64,000 bases of DNA from Mesodorylaimus sp. YZB2_4 (GCA_030248295.1 JASANH010000834.1:1-64000), one strand, 5' to 3'; positions 9,980-23,029 are shown, numbered from the stretch's first letter. Notes: generated from the letters alone by a model not told the origin. Numbers and translations: made by a program.

Positions 9980-11759
9980 CATGTTGGTTGTTCGATGCTT
10001 TGAGTGAAGGGAAGGGTGAATCATTTTTCTTTCTGTTCAGGTACTTTGATCTGATACTAGTAATTGACTCTTTGCTCTCACGACGTCGAGTATTGTGTGA
10101 TACATGTGACCGCTGAGTATGATGTACCTGGTTCCCCACCAGTTAACGATGTATCGGGTGTGCCCGTGAGAAGAATTCAGCAGAGGGTTCCCGCCAATCA
10201 CCCTATTTTGAGTAGGAATCGTGCAGAGACCATCAGGGATTGTTATAGTTCTTGCCACTCGACACTCGATGTCATATGTATGTTAGGATAGAACAGGCGT
10301 ACTTGGACTGGTTTGGGCATTATATGCAGATGAGCTGTTGGGCCAGGGACAGTGTTAAGGGCTGGTTTCTACAGTGAGAGGGCCTATGTTTCTGCTGGAT
10401 TTTCGGGGTGACCTTAGGATTTTTGAGATGTTTTACATGGTTCGTGACGGGTGTATATGTGTCAGGCACCTCTTACGTGTTATGGCATTGTTGTATCGCA
10501 GTCTCGCTGGAGTTGAGTCGACAATAAATGCTCGTCATTTCTACATGGCTCAATTTCCTTGCTTGAGAGGGTTGCCCCATTTCCACCCGCATGCCGGTCG
10601 GTCTTTCGGTAAGCAGTGTTGAGTTGGGTGAACACTGCATGAGGCTAGGCATTCCTTCAGGCACCAGATAACTTCATTACACCCGCTACTGTGACGATGA
10701 GACCTCTATCGCACGCAAGCTATCAAAGCGATAGTGGGTTATGTAAACCACCGTGGACAGTGTTTCTATGACTAATTATGAACTATCAATTTAATACGAT
10801 TGCAAGTTTACAAAGCTCTGTTACACAAACACTCTAATCACATAGGTATATCCCCCCCAATAAGAAATTCCATAAGCAAAGGTTGAGCTCCTTCCTGTGC
10901 ATCGTCTGAGCTGGCCGAAAAACTGTACATCTCCTTTTTTCGAAAGAGACCTTAAAAAGCCTCAAAGCGTGTGTACGCGTCGAGTGGACACTACGTACTG
11001 CATATCTTGCATTGATTGCTGTGTGATCAATCATGTTTATAGTCTATTCTTACAAAAACCATGTAGGGTACGTGGGACAAGTCTTCGATTTCGCTAGCAT
11101 GCACGGTATTCATACCTCATTCATACTTTATACTTTATTTATACTCAAGCACCACAGGCGCACTCATGGAGTGTAAAACACAGAATTATAGAAAGGGGAG
11201 CACGATTACTTAAAAACCAGCCTAGATAAACCTTGTCGAAAAAGCATGGTTCTCTACATATTTAATTTGAAAATGCATGGCCTTTGACAAGAGGTTTTAT
11301 TTCTCACCACGCTTCAGCAGGCAAGATCATGTTCGTTTGTGAGTTCAACTGGAGTAAAACAGCTCCTTTTCCATCACAATTGACTTATCGCCTCGCAATC
11401 CACGATAGTTTCGCAGGGCTTGAAGTAATTATTTGACAAACATTACTCTTTTCGATCATCTGATATACTATATAGCCAAATAGCCTTTATAGTCAGGCAA
11501 TCCCTTCAGTATCAAATTAACTCGCACTAGCAGATGTCCCCCCTGGTAGCAAGGTGCCATTGTTCATGAGGCCATGAGTACGGGCTTAAATGAGGTCTAC
11601 AGAGAGAAATCCAGCTTGCTCCTCCTACCCAGAAGTACTTGTTATCAGCAGCCAAAGGGATATTTAACATCTACTTTATTGTACACACCTGGACATGCCT
11701 ACGGTGTGCGACTAATCGTAAGTTGTCCGAACAACACACCTGACAATATTATATGCACC
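9980..11759. other. No gene seen between receptor paralogues A and B
   Basis: Only short frames without homology; nothing supportable on either strand. Presumably holds the promoter of paralogue B. The frame of paralogue B is open upstream to an ATG at 11574, but the paralogues start at the position equivalent to 11760. Confidence 0.5.
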
Positions 11760-13170
11760 ATGCCTAATTATACTTGTCTCAATATTTCTGCGTACTTCGA
11801 TCAGCAACTTTACGAGGACTGGCAAAATTATCCATTGTTCTATAATTCTACTGATAACCTGCTGACTTACATTTGCGCTTTTCAGAAGCACAGGGAGATT
11901 ACTGCAATTATTCGTTTCGCTCAAGGTCTCATAGACACAGTCAGCGCATGTGTGGGACTTGTGAGTATCGCCTTGACCTTGTTCACTCTGCACAACAGTC
12001 AGAAGCTTTCGCAAAACCTTTTTATATATTTTCGATTCGTGCAGATTTTGGAAATAATTCAGATGTTTAGCATTTTGAGTGCTGGAATTCATGCTATATT
12101 TCACTCAGCACTGTCTCAATCGAAATCTTGGATATTAATTTACACCATTCTGCTGAACCTCAGCAACCTTGTGTGTGTTTGCATCGACCTTATAACTGCC
12201 CATTTGTCCCTTGAACGAGCAGTTGCCTGTTTAGTCCCATCTAAATTCCAATTTTTCGATCAGCCAAAAGTGATATATTGCGTTTGCGCAGGATGTTCGG
12301 CATTCGCGCTGATCTTTGATGGAGCAGCGCCCTTGCTGAATGTTATTGCTGGGGCTAATGGTAGCCTAATAGCTCAAGGCTTTGACGCGCTTGTCAAAAT
12401 GATGGAAATTTCTGGATACATTGTATCAGTTTATGTTGCTGTCAGCTGCCTATTGGCAGTGATTGGCTTGTTAAAATCGCTTAAGGCAAAGTAAGAGAAA
12501 ACAAATGCGGGAATAACGTTGGGAAATACACGATTTTTTACTTTGACTCGCTTATGTTATGTGTACCACTGGAGAAGGGGACGCCCTCACTCAAATAAGA
12601 GACTCTCTAGTAAAGACCCCAACAAGGTTTGACGGTCGTATACCTGGGTATATCACCTCAACTTTTTTCCATGGCCAAGCAAAATATACTCGTACCTCGC
12701 AACGTTACATTTCAGGCATCATATTTAAAAATTGAATTTTTTCCAGGATTGCGCTGGTGCAGCATCACAGTTCGGTTTCTGCAACAAGAATCGATCATCA
12801 TCTCGTCCAGCGCTCTAGCATGTAAGCTCAGGGGGCTGACAGAGTGCGTTTGAGTCTACAACTTTGCTACTTGACGATCACGCAGTGTGTGCCCACCGTC
12901 ATAAACAACATTGTTTCTGCCATCTACATCGTCAACTACGACTCCTCATTTCCAACTGGTGCAGCTGCACTTTCGTCTGGTTTAAGTTTCGATAAAATTA
13001 TGCACGGTCTTACTTACAATATTGAACAGAAATATATAACGTTTCTTCTTGATTTTACGAACGACCTGGCGCATAGTTTTCATTTTTATTTGTATATAAT
13101 GTTAAGTGATAGATTTCGGCAGGGGTTTCTTGATAAGGTGAGACAATTTCAGGCCGCTGTTGGACCATAA
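11760..13170 (+). CDS. Seven-helix receptor paralogue B, exon 2 doubtful
   Basis: Exon 1 (11760-12490, 731 bases, ends AA/GTAAGAG) is intact and encodes an N-glycosylatable N-terminus, helices 1-5 and the LSLERAVACLVP motif. It starts at the ATG aligned with paralogues A and C (MPNYTC). Exon 2 is less clear. The acceptor equivalent to that of A and C (AG 12745-12746) leads in frame to a TAA at 12823-12825. A later acceptor (AG 12841-12842) restores the frame (K/VRLSLQLC) through helices 6-7 to the TAA at 13168-13170, giving about 352 residues. That form lacks about 30 residues of the third intracellular loop. So B is either functional with a shortened loop or a young pseudogene. Helix 7 has HSFHFYLY where classic receptors have NPxxY. 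Rhodopsin-like, exact nematode family not identified. Confidence 0.65.
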
Positions 13171-15046
13171 GAAAATCACATACGGTGTATGAACACTGTT
13201 GTTTGTAGAATGTGGTTCGCCACAAAAGGATAGATTATGGGTTTCTACTTTTTAAAGGCGATTGCTGCGTCTTTATAAATTTGATTTTTGCACAGTGTGT
13301 GATGCTTTTGGCGCCCTGATAACCAGAAAGCGTGTATATTTCTTGCTGAATGCTGGTTAAACTCCCCACTACCCATTTTACAAGCCCGGCATTTGACTCG
13401 TTTGTAATTTTTCTTCACTACAGTAGAACCAATCTGCCCAGACTGTCCCCCATTTGCGTTCGGTTTCTCCACTTTGAGCGACACAGTGTATTGCCAACAA
13501 GTGTACGCCTGCTAGTGTTTATGCAACTCGGAGGTAAAACATAAAAATTTATGTAGCAGCCACGTGTGCTCATGCCAGCTGAATGTAACATTTTTACAAT
13601 TAATGATGCCTCGGCTGATCCTTCGTTGTTGCTTGCCTCTATGTAATTAAATTCTGCAAAGGACCTTGGCTGATCTAAAGATCATGGTTTTTTTTTAGCC
13701 ATGTTGCTGTAAATTCTCCTCTGACCAGGTATCATATAGGATGCACCCACTCGCATGTGTTTTATACCCAAGGACGGCTGGCATTGTGGAGGAAGGGCTT
13801 GGCAAATACGAGTACAGTACAGGACAAATACGAGTATAGTCAGAACAATACAGATTCCATGGCAGCTTTGTATCGTTCTCGAGCAATGGACGCCCCCGAA
13901 GGGCATACCTTTTCTGACAATTGCACTAATCTCAAGGCGGCATAAGCGTCCACTCAGTGCCGCAATAATAAATACAGGTTAGGTTGACTGATCAATAAGT
14001 CATTGCTTCCTTGACCAGCGATCAGAGGTTGCATTGGTTAGCTAGAGCTCTGGAGGCATGTGCGCTTTATACCATTTTGTACAGTAGCTCAATATGCAAT
14101 GGTAAGGTGCAGTGCACTCGCCAACCATGCAATGCATAGTACTGTACTGTAGATCTGAGTACAATGTTGTGTATGACGATGCCCGCTTGTATGATAGCCT
14201 GCATCACTGCAATCTAAACTAGTGTTCGTCATGTATTTATTTCTCTAATCAGGGATTTGGTAGGCATATCATCACGGCATGGCACACTCGTATAATAAAG
14301 AAATTCTTTGGGATCGAGATAGGGTGCTTGTTCTGGTTCTATAATATACTGCTCTGTTTCCTTCTTCTTTGCGGGCCAGGTGATCTTTTCTTTCAGTTAC
14401 TGTGCTCTGCTTCTCCGATTGCACATCGAGTATGGAGAAAACAGGATGCACGGAAGACCTCATATTTCTTTTTTGCAATTGGATATCTGCTAGTGCTCCT
14501 CGAATTTCGAAAATTAGGCCACTAGAGAGAATCAGTACGTGGAACCTAAACATGCCGCTCTCCTTCTCACAGTCGGAGGAGGATCTCTGCCCAGCTGCTC
14601 ATTTGCCTCGAACTTGTCTTTCTTGACTTTACCTTGTAATTCCCTGCATAATTCATCAGCCTGGCGTGCGTACAGTATGTTGAATTCTTTGGCATTCTCT
14701 GATTAAGTCAAGTTGGACGACTCTATGCCATTTTTTCCAACCAGTAAATTTCATGTGAAGTGTCAAGAAGAGAACTTTGGAAATCTGTAAAAATTCTAAG
14801 ATTTTCCTTCTAAACGTTCGTTGAAGCGATCAGCAGAGCATATGATCTGACATGATCTGTGTAGTACAGTTTCTATATAGCAGCGCCATCAATTATTGTT
14901 GCTTTATCGCTTACTAAATTCGCTCTGAATTACCGTCTAGAAGAAGAGCTGAATGATGCTAGTGACAATAAAGCGAAAATAAGGTTCACGCCAGGCTTAT
15001 CGGTTATTTTTACCGCTCCTATCAATGCTACCACCCGCGCTCCACA
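13171..15046. other. No gene seen
   Basis: No frame with recognisable coding character on either strand between receptor paralogues B and C. AT-rich, with short TACAGTAC-like motifs (for example around 14083-14155) of unknown meaning. Confidence 0.5.
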
Positions 15047-16669
15047 ATGTCAGTGAACTCAAATATTGCGGCGCATTTTAAACAAAATTGCCGTAACTGT
15101 TCCTTATTCAATTCTTCCCACAATTTGCAAATCTATATTCAGGCGTATGTGGAGTACAGCAAGTTCGCATCCAGACTTCGTTGCACGCGGGGATACATGA
15201 ATTCTATCAGTGCCATGCTGGGCTTAATCAGTTCGTGTCTGACGTTGTTCACTTTGTGCAGGAACAAAAAGTTTTCTCAAAATAGTTTTATTTATTTTCG
15301 ATTTATGGCTATTATGGAATGTGTTCATTTAATGTTTATTTTCAGTTCTGGGATCGACTCAATATTTTTCGAGTCGGACTTTACACGGTCATTCTTCTGG
15401 ACCTGGGCGCATGCTATAATTAATAGGCATATTGCCAATTTGATCTCACTTTGCATCGATTTAATAACAGCACAGTTATCGATCGAAAGAGCAGTGGCGT
15501 GCTTATTGCCCGCCAGATATCTATTTTTTGATAGACGTAAAGTGATTTATTTTGTGTGTTCAGGAACTATGGTGTTTTCAATTCTGCTGTACTCGCCAAT
15601 TCCATTTGCCTATGAGGTGATAAATATCAATGGCACGAACAACTACGCTGACATATTTTTGGATTCTTATGGAGACTACGCCACAGCGATTGAGTTCGTT
15701 GGGTACATGGTGTCTGCGACTGTGATCGTCAGCTGTGCGTTTGCTGTCGCGGGATTGTTGATGTCGCTGAAAACAAAGTAAGCGAGATTGCCTTCGTGCT
15801 GCTAACGTCTGAAGCTCTACGGCGTATCAGCCGAATGACAGCCTTAAAGAAACAGTGAGGCGGCGCGTGAGGACCATGTCTGGGACTCCTCAGGCTCCGA
15901 GAACTGCGGGACTCCTCAGTTTCGAGTCAGTGCCACTAAAAGTTAGTTATCAACGCAGGGTCCCGAGTCTTCGGCTTCAAAAATGTTATTTCAGGAATCT
16001 TCCAAATCGAAGATTTTCCCCTGCTGTGTAACTTCCTCGTTCCGCTGCGTCAGGGAAACTTGCATCAAACAAATACGCTGCCCTTTGAGACTACACTTTG
16101 CACTTTTAAAGCACGATCCAGCCATAAAATTTTTGCAGCCTGCTCACGCTAACTTCGCACGCGCGCTTGCCCTGTTCCCAGCTAATATGTTACAAAACAC
16201 ATTTGAATGACACGCTTCCTCTTTTAATCTTCGCCTTTGCCTTTCTAGGAGAGCCTTATTGAAACTTCATGGAGCAGTGTCCCCTGCCTGGGGGCAACAC
16301 TTTCATCAAGCCACAAATATGGAGACGCAGAGAGCCGCTAAGTTGCGCTTGAATCTGCAATTGTGCTATTTGACCATCACTCAAGCCATCCCTACCGTTC
16401 TTAATGAGATGATCTACGCCGTCTACATCGTTAATTATAATCGATCATTTCCGATCGGGTTAGACGCCGTCGGTTCTGGATTGACTTTTGATAAAGCAAT
16501 GGAAAACATGTTTTCGAGTTACATCAGGCAGTATTTGAGTTTTTTTCTGCATCTTACGAATGACTTGACTCATTGCTTTCATTTTTATCTTTATGCTGCA
16601 TTCAGTCTACGTTTTCGCCGTGGATTTATAGAAAGAGTGCGAAAGCTCGGGGCTAAAGTTGGCCCATGA
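15047..16669 (+). CDS. Seven-helix receptor paralogue C, intact
   Basis: Exon 1 15047-15777 (731 bases, ends AA/GTAAGC) joins exon 2 16249-16669 (TTTCTAG/G) in phase 2 to give 383 residues with no interruption. There is a short N-terminus with N-glycosylation sites, seven hydrophobic helices, LSIERAVACLLP after helix 3, a basic FFDRRKVIY loop, a third intracellular loop coded by the start of exon 2, and HCFHFYLY in helix 7 followed by FRRGF, typical of rhodopsin-type C-termini. It probably signals through a G protein at the membrane of a sensory or target cell; the ligand is unknown. It is the most divergent and best preserved of the three tandem paralogues. A polyadenylation signal AATAAA lies at 16769-16774. 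Its intron contains a copy of a 158-base repeat also found downstream. Confidence 0.85.
15891..16048 (+). repeat. 158-base duplicated segment, copy in receptor C intron
   Basis: Nearly identical to 17158-17315 with about ten differences. It starts CAGGCTCCGAGAACTG and ends TTCCTCGTTCCGCTGC. It sits wholly in the intron of receptor C. Confidence 0.95.
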
Positions 16670-16996
16670 AATACGAGTAACAGTTTGTGGTGTTAAAAAG
16701 TGCAGGTTTTTGAGGTGGACTGATAATATACCTGCTAGATTCGCCAAAACGGTCTTTCTTGAGTTTGAAATAAACACACTAAAATGTCACAACGAGTTAT
16801 TTAAGCTAATGGTTGCCTGATGATCGATGAAAAGTTTGCTGGATATCAATTTATCAAATTTATAAACTTTTTCCAATATCTAATAAATAATTCTTCTTTC
16901 TCTAAAATCTATATTAATTCTAATTTCGGACTTCTATGATGCGTGATCAATCAAAACGAAAGAGCAAGAGCCAAGATTTGACCTCTAGAGCCGTAT

Positions 16997-17132
16997 GATT
17001 TGCAACCACTCCATTTGATTCAAAAGGCATTTGGGCTGAAATTTTAGACTTTTAAATTCTGGCATAATTCTGGCACTCCAAAGATGAAATCGTTCGCAAT
17101 GCTTTTTGAATCAAATAGAGTGAATGTAAATC
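16997..17132. repeat. Foldback (MITE-like) element
   Basis: Two 35-base arms (16997-17031 and 17098-17132) are inverted copies matching at 30 of 35 positions, around a 66-base middle. The innermost part includes TTTGATTCAAAA. No clear target-site duplication is visible. It lies just upstream of the second 158-base repeat copy. Confidence 0.8.
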
Positions 17133-17157
17133 AGCTGGCATTGTTGAGAAATATCAT

Positions 17158-17315
17158 CAGGCTCCGAGAACTGTGGGACTCCTCAGTTTCGAGTCAGTCC
17201 CACTGAAAGTTAGTTATAAGAGCAAGGTCCCGAGTCTTCGGCTTCAAAAATGTTATTTCAGGAATCTTCCAAATCGAAGATTTTCCTCTGCTGTGTAACT
17301 TCCTCGTTCCGCTGC
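17158..17315 (+). repeat. 158-base duplicated segment, downstream copy
   Basis: Copy of 15891-16048 in the same orientation, 1.27 kb further on and 26 bases after the foldback element. The two flanks are unrelated beyond the ends. Confidence 0.95.
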
Positions 17316-19317
17316 CGCCCAGTGAGCTACGACACCCATATCCCCACGCTAGCAGTCAGGCCGCCACCAACTTAGCCAGCCATGAACCAAGCACATTTGC
17401 AAATCGACCAGTTCCTATTGCTTCTGTTCAGTGCATAGAGCAGAGAGACAAAGCCACGCTCCCATGACTCATTACGTCACACGAGACAAAGACCTCAATT
17501 TTAGGGCCATGATAATGCTTGGTACATATGAAACATAAATGACTAGTCCAAGTGTCCTAGCGACTGGGAGGTCATTGACGAAATATGTCTCTCAGAAGCT
17601 TGGTTTATCGGCATCAAATTTTAGAAACCCTGCTCGAAGGACGCTGTTTGTGTGGCGTCAGAACTTTTTTCAGACTTGAGTGAGCTCGACCAAGGAACGT
17701 CTGATTCCGTGGGCTCTTCCTTTCGAAATTTTCGAATCCTAGCTATTGTACATTGGCGTCATCGCCTAGTCCGCATCAAAATTTGATCTCGCCAAAGTTG
17801 AACGGGGGGGGGGGGGGGCAAATTTGAGGCTGACTAAACGTGACTGCTTCAAATTTGACCGACTTCGAGCACACGCCAGTCACTTTTTCCGCCGCAGACA
17901 CATGAAATTTTAAGCAAATAAAATTTCGCCCCTCGGCTTCAAATTTGACACGCGATCAAAATTTAATGGAGATTTCACATGTCAAGCAAATTTTTCTTCA
18001 AATTTGAAAGGGACATTTTGAGATAAGGCGTGCTGTCGTGTTTTTCTCCTTTATTTGCTGTAGCTCTTTATAATTTGCATAAATCCCAATAAGTAGCCTG
18101 TTTTCGCACTCAGAGTCTTTGAACTAATTTATCGCGTTCGCGTTTCAAGTAGGTATCTTACCGCTTAGAAAATATCTCGGCGGTAGGCCGAAACACGGTC
18201 TAGCAAACCCCAATCTCCGGAAATAATCCTGCAGCTCGAAAGTGCTTACAGCTTTTGGCTATTCGGCCTTACAAACCAATCGTTGGCGCATGCACTTTGT
18301 GAGAAATGGGTGACAGACTGTGCCTTGTCACTCGTTGATTATGCGTAGCCCTAGTAGTAGTTGTTTCTTCGGCGAGTGGTGTCGACTGGGCGCCTAACAG
18401 CGAAAATCTAGAAAAGCGGACCATATCCTCTGATGTTAGGCAAGCATTGATCGTTCCCTTATAAGACAGGCATAACATATTTTCTTGATCATTTTATTTT
18501 CCGTCTCACCCCGGAACACCCCGCCGAATCGACTATGGTCGATAGTTTATAGGAAAGCGGCCTGCTCACAGTGCGCATTTTAGGTTAAATGAGTTTATAT
18601 ATCCAACGAGGCACGAGTTAAACCTCGCGGAATGAACTAGGCCAAACGTTTCAAAAATTCTTTTATTTGCTAATGAAGACTATTATTTTTGCTCAAGCCC
18701 ATGGATTTAGCTCACAATCATCAGTCATCAGGCTGGGAGAGACCATAGCGTGATCAACCGCGGACCAGAATCTCATTTAGTCCTTGGCATAGGTCCGAAA
18801 AGGCATGGCGAAATTGGCCTAGGACTAAAAGGCAATTGTTCTAAAAGCCATTTACGGTAAAGTTATTCGATTTATTTTCTCCAAAGCTTAAGTGTAACTT
18901 TTTCGTTTTCCAACGAGACCGCCTTTTCGATCTGGGACCGTGTGTAATGTCCCGAAAATGACATGCCCTTCATTCAGCCCACTTTAAGAGTCTGAAAATG
19001 ACGGACCGTGGGTTGGAAGACGTATCGCTAAAAGCTTTTCGCGCCGTTGTCTCTCGGGTAGAAAGTGAGAAAATGGATCGTCTATCTCATTATTGTTCAT
19101 AGGTCTTGACTCCCGTCTGGCCTTCGACTCAAATGCACCCGCCTATACCCCATCAGTTTTCACCAAACTACCTTGGCCAGCAGCTTAATTGAAAAGGCAG
19201 CTTAGTTTGAAAGCCATTCAGCCTGTCTCCCATCGGGCGAGCTTAAACGACCTCTTTGCCTTGCCACTCTGGCTGGTGGTGTGAGCTAGCTTGACCAGAT
19301 CCCAATTTGCGAGCCAG

Positions 19318-19324
19318 TATAAAA
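19318..19324 (+). promoter_or_regulatory. TATA box of flp-14-like gene 1
   Basis: TATAAAA 218 bases before the ATG at 19536. Between them lies a candidate acceptor (CCATTTTAG at 19509-19517), used either by a 5' UTR intron or by spliced-leader addition. Confidence 0.5.
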
Positions 19325-19535
19325 TGAGCCCTCGTAACTAAAACGGAACCAATTTTCGAACGGTGTGTTGGGGAAGATAGAAGACGGTTAAGTTGGTTTA
19401 TTAGTTAGTTGAAAGGGACATTGGAAAAAACGGGGCTCCAAGTTCCTGATGTTTCTACTTCCTAGCTAGCCCGAGCTGTCCTGTGTCTGGCCTTCACAGT
19501 TTGTGGTCCATTTTAGGTACACTTCCAAATCAAGC

Positions 19536-20187
19536 ATGACCGCCAACTTCGGTCTCTTTGTTGCTCTGGTCGCCTTTTGGGCAGGTGTTGGCTTAACTCA
19601 AGCCGATGGCCAACTGTGCAGCGAGTTGACGGCAACCGAGCCAACCAACGATGCCGACAAGCGCAGCGCTCAACTGTGTCAGCTGGCAGAAATGGCCGAC
19701 GTCATCGAAGGCATGGCCAAAGTTGTGGGAGAAGGCCTCGCTACCATCCTCAATGCCCAAGGTACAGTATGACACTTTCTTGTAGCTGAGTGTGGAGGCC
19801 ATAACTGGCGTCGGGATTTGTGCTTGACAGGATCCTGGTTCTCTCGTGTCCGCAGACACTCTGTTAGCTGGCTGTGGTTGAAGTATTCTGGTCCTTCATT
19901 AAGGAGCAATATCTCCTTCCGGATGTGACAGGCGTATCATTCAACTGACAGTCGTGGATTTGACAGGCTGTAAAGCAGAACTTCCCTGAAATCACACTGC
20001 ATGATACTTTTTAGGCGTAGTCGTCGACGATGACACCCCAGCGGCTGCTGGTGACGTTGAAAAACGTAAAAACGAATATCTCCGTTTTGGAAAACGCAAG
20101 AATGAGTATCTGCGATTTGGAAAACGAAAGAATGAGTACCTCCGTTTTGGAAAAAGGAAAAATGAATATCTCCGATTTGGAAAATAA
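19536..20187 (+). CDS. flp-14: FMRFamide-like peptide precursor, FLP-14 type, copy 1
   Basis: Two exons (19536-19761, 20015-20187; G/GTACAG and TTTTTAG/GC, phase 1) encode a 132-residue secretory precursor. It starts with a signal peptide ([17 protein letters not shown]...). A spacer with [13 protein letters not shown] follows. Four tandem cassettes KNEYLRFGK(R) sit at the C-terminus. Proprotein convertase cutting at KR, trimming and amidation at Gly would yield four copies of KNEYLRFamide. In nematodes FLP-14 gives KHEYLRFamide (AF2), a neuropeptide acting on body muscle and motor circuits through receptors. Here every copy has Asn in place of His at position 2, a residue shared with AF1 (KNEFIRFamide, FLP-8). 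The intron between the signal/spacer part and the helix part, present in the paralogue at 23030, is absent. The final Lys is followed directly by the stop. Confidence 0.93.
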
Positions 20188-20189
20188 AG

Positions 20190-23025
20190 TGCGCTGTCAA
20201 CCTGGCAAGAAAAGCAAAGGCAGGTTCATGGACTAGGGTAGGATGGGCTTGATCAATGATAAAATGCCACTGTGATCTCGGGCACACTTGGTTTCACTTT
20301 TGTGGGATGGCTATTCTAACCATAGTGTTTCTTTAAAATAAGCGAAAAAAAGATATGAAATGTGGCATTAACTGGAAGTGTACGCCCCGGTTATATATTT
20401 ATATGCAGGATTATATCTATACCTGCAATAATTAGTGGTCATTCAACCCTTCCTCGCTTTGTTTGTCCTGACATTATGCTGGGTGAAGGGGAATACTTCT
20501 ACATCGCATTGACGAGGCGGTGCTTACTTGTAGGATTTTATGTTTAACCAGACACCCGCAGGCTGCTTCTTCAAATGCAAAACTTCCTAGCATGCGATTT
20601 AGTAGAAGCGTCTATGCAATTCTGTCCCCGTCAAGCAAGTTTCTAAGGAACTGGCCGCGAATTACCGATTCTGTGCATCTCTCTGTTATACTGTGTCTGC
20701 TTCGAGTCATAGATTTGCGCCTTATACCCGTCTATTTCTTCGTCACAATCAGTGCCCATGGCTAAGTGTGTGGTCATGTCGTCTGTAGAAGTCCCCACTC
20801 ACCAGACAAATGCATCTCTTTTAGCCTTTGGGCCGGAGCCCAAAGTATAGTTCGATGTGATGCGGCAGATAAGCGTACTGTAGATGCAACACTTTTGGGT
20901 CAAGTGACAATGTGCCTAAAAACAGAATGCAGCTAATGTTCCAAGCTGATCGCTGCCGTCATTATCACATACCACCAGCTCACTTGTCCTGGCATAAAGC
21001 CCCGCTCATTCTACTCCCTTGTAAAAGAGCCAAACATTTTATATAAAACCCTGAAAGTCTATGAAATGCGGTGCTGTCTCATTCCGACCCCCTTGCCAAG
21101 TAAAGAATATTTGCGCATGTTTATCCACGAGTAGCTGTGTCTTCATTTCGCACGCCTCCGTTGCTTAGGTTGAAACAAATGTAACTGGATCCCTTAACAG
21201 TGCCTCGTCTATTTTCGCCCTCACAAACCTCTCGTTTACCCCGTTCCACTTTATGAGCGATGTAGATGAGATGAAACTGTTATTAGAATTTTTATAAACG
21301 TACTAGTGAATGCATCACTTAGTTTTGTATATGTAGGACTGGCTAGAAGTGGAATATGGGCATGATATAAAGGACAACTGACGAGCCGCCTTCCATTATC
21401 TTCCATAGCGACCTCCATGAGCGGTCATTAGTTTAAATCGCGCCTCCTCCGCTTCTGCCTTTCTGTTTGCCAGAAACTGAAACCATCTATTTCGAGGATT
21501 ATGTTTTGCCCATTTCACCGTCATGCACTCCCCACAATTAGACATCGAGGTGAAAGCGGGGAGGAAAAAATTAAAAGCTTCTGTTTTATAACTGGACAGA
21601 TAGAATCAATTCACTGAAGTCAATTTGGGCCATTTCGTGACTATGAGGCATGATGAATGAGAAAAAAGCATGGCGCACCCTTGATGGAGATGTCGTACAT
21701 GACCTCCCGCCAGCTGATAAATGGTTCATCCGAGGCTCACTCTTGTGATCGCTCTTTTTTTGAGAAACCCATGTTCACTATGAAGCTGTCTAGAGTGCTG
21801 GAAAAAATTATCAAAAACCTTCTGTTTTGGAATTTTCAGATGCAATACACTTACTCACTCAGCGAGCCTGAGTGATTTGTTTTCTGAGAGCCATGTTTTA
21901 GCGGGACACTTACTATCAATTTGAGATTGATTGCTGCAGCATCGAGCTGAAAACAAGACACTTTCTATCAAAAATCTTGAAGGGATGTTCGTCAAGTGTG
22001 TGAAGACAAATGAAGTAATCTAGCTGCTTTTAGGCACTTTGACGAAGTTGATACCCACTATTTTTCAGTGTTTTTGTTTAAAGCTTGTTGGAAATTCTAA
22101 ATCAGGGGCTAAGCTTCTTTTAAAAGAAACTTTTCACTGAGTCTAAGAATGAGCTATGTGATTGTACCTTATTTGTTACAAGCCTTGTTTGGTTGTTATG
22201 CAAAGGAGTCCTCTCCCACGCTCCAAACACTGCACTTGAGATCCGAGTCATTTTTCTTTCAATTGTATGATAACTTCAAAACAAGGTCGGGTCGGGTCGG
22301 ATCGGGTTCCAAGTACGTATGTACATAGTTGTCTTTCAGTAGATGCCAGTCTTTCCCTCACCCAAGTCGAGTGCGGGTGTAATTCTAGGTAGGATTGATC
22401 AAAGTGGGAGTCAGAAGTAATTACAGCGGGGTTCATCAAAGAGATCTTGATTCGGTCTCAGACACAGTCGGTTTCACACTTTCGTGATCTTGTTTAATCA
22501 AAGACGGATTTGGAGAAGAAAATGGAAATGTGCACCGGTATCCAATCTGAGTTCCAAAATTACGTCATTGAAAAATTTCAGTATGTCTGATTCGGAAGTT
22601 TTTCGAGAGCTCGTTTTCTTTTTTTCCATTACTTCCTGAAATTAGTTTTGAATCTGACCGATTCTCGGATCAGCTTTGGCCTCATTCTAGTCCAAGCCTA
22701 GGTTTCTTTCCGACTTCATTAACCAAAACCAGTCGATCTTCTTCGAAGAAATCTTCTTTGTAAAACGACTGCGGACGGATCCTATTGGGCTTCGGTCCCC
22801 ATGAGGACTCCATTGCGGCTCCATAAATGTGCGGATTCGAAGCTCTACCGTAGATACCGCTTTCTTCGCTTTTGGCGGAAGGGTCAGCGTGATTTGCGCG
22901 TAGCGGCCAGCATGCGAGTTTTTGTACTTGTCTATTTCAGGTACCTGTCTGATCACGTTAGTCACCTTCGGTACGTATCAAACTCTTGCCCAATTCGTGA
23001 TTAAAACGAAATCGATATCTGAACA
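20190..23025. other. Intergenic between the two flp-14-like genes
   Basis: No coding frame with recognisable content. A candidate 5' acceptor TATTTCAG (22932-22939) lies 90 bases before the second gene's ATG. Confidence 0.5.
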
Positions 23026-23029
23026 AAAA

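Larger units (their letters stand above)
16670..19310. other. Intergenic, repeats only
   Basis: No gene is seen. It holds the poly(A) signal of receptor C, a foldback element, the second 158-base repeat copy, and a 15-base G run (17804-17818). Confidence 0.5.

Noticed and set aside
11574-11759. Upstream extension of receptor B by 62 codons
   Set aside because: No hydrophobic signal or paralogue match; both paralogues start at the aligned MxNxTC or nearby ATG.
19593-20287. Minus-strand frames opposite the FLP cassettes
   Set aside because: Repeats of the cassette codons read backwards; the plus-strand peptides are unmistakable.
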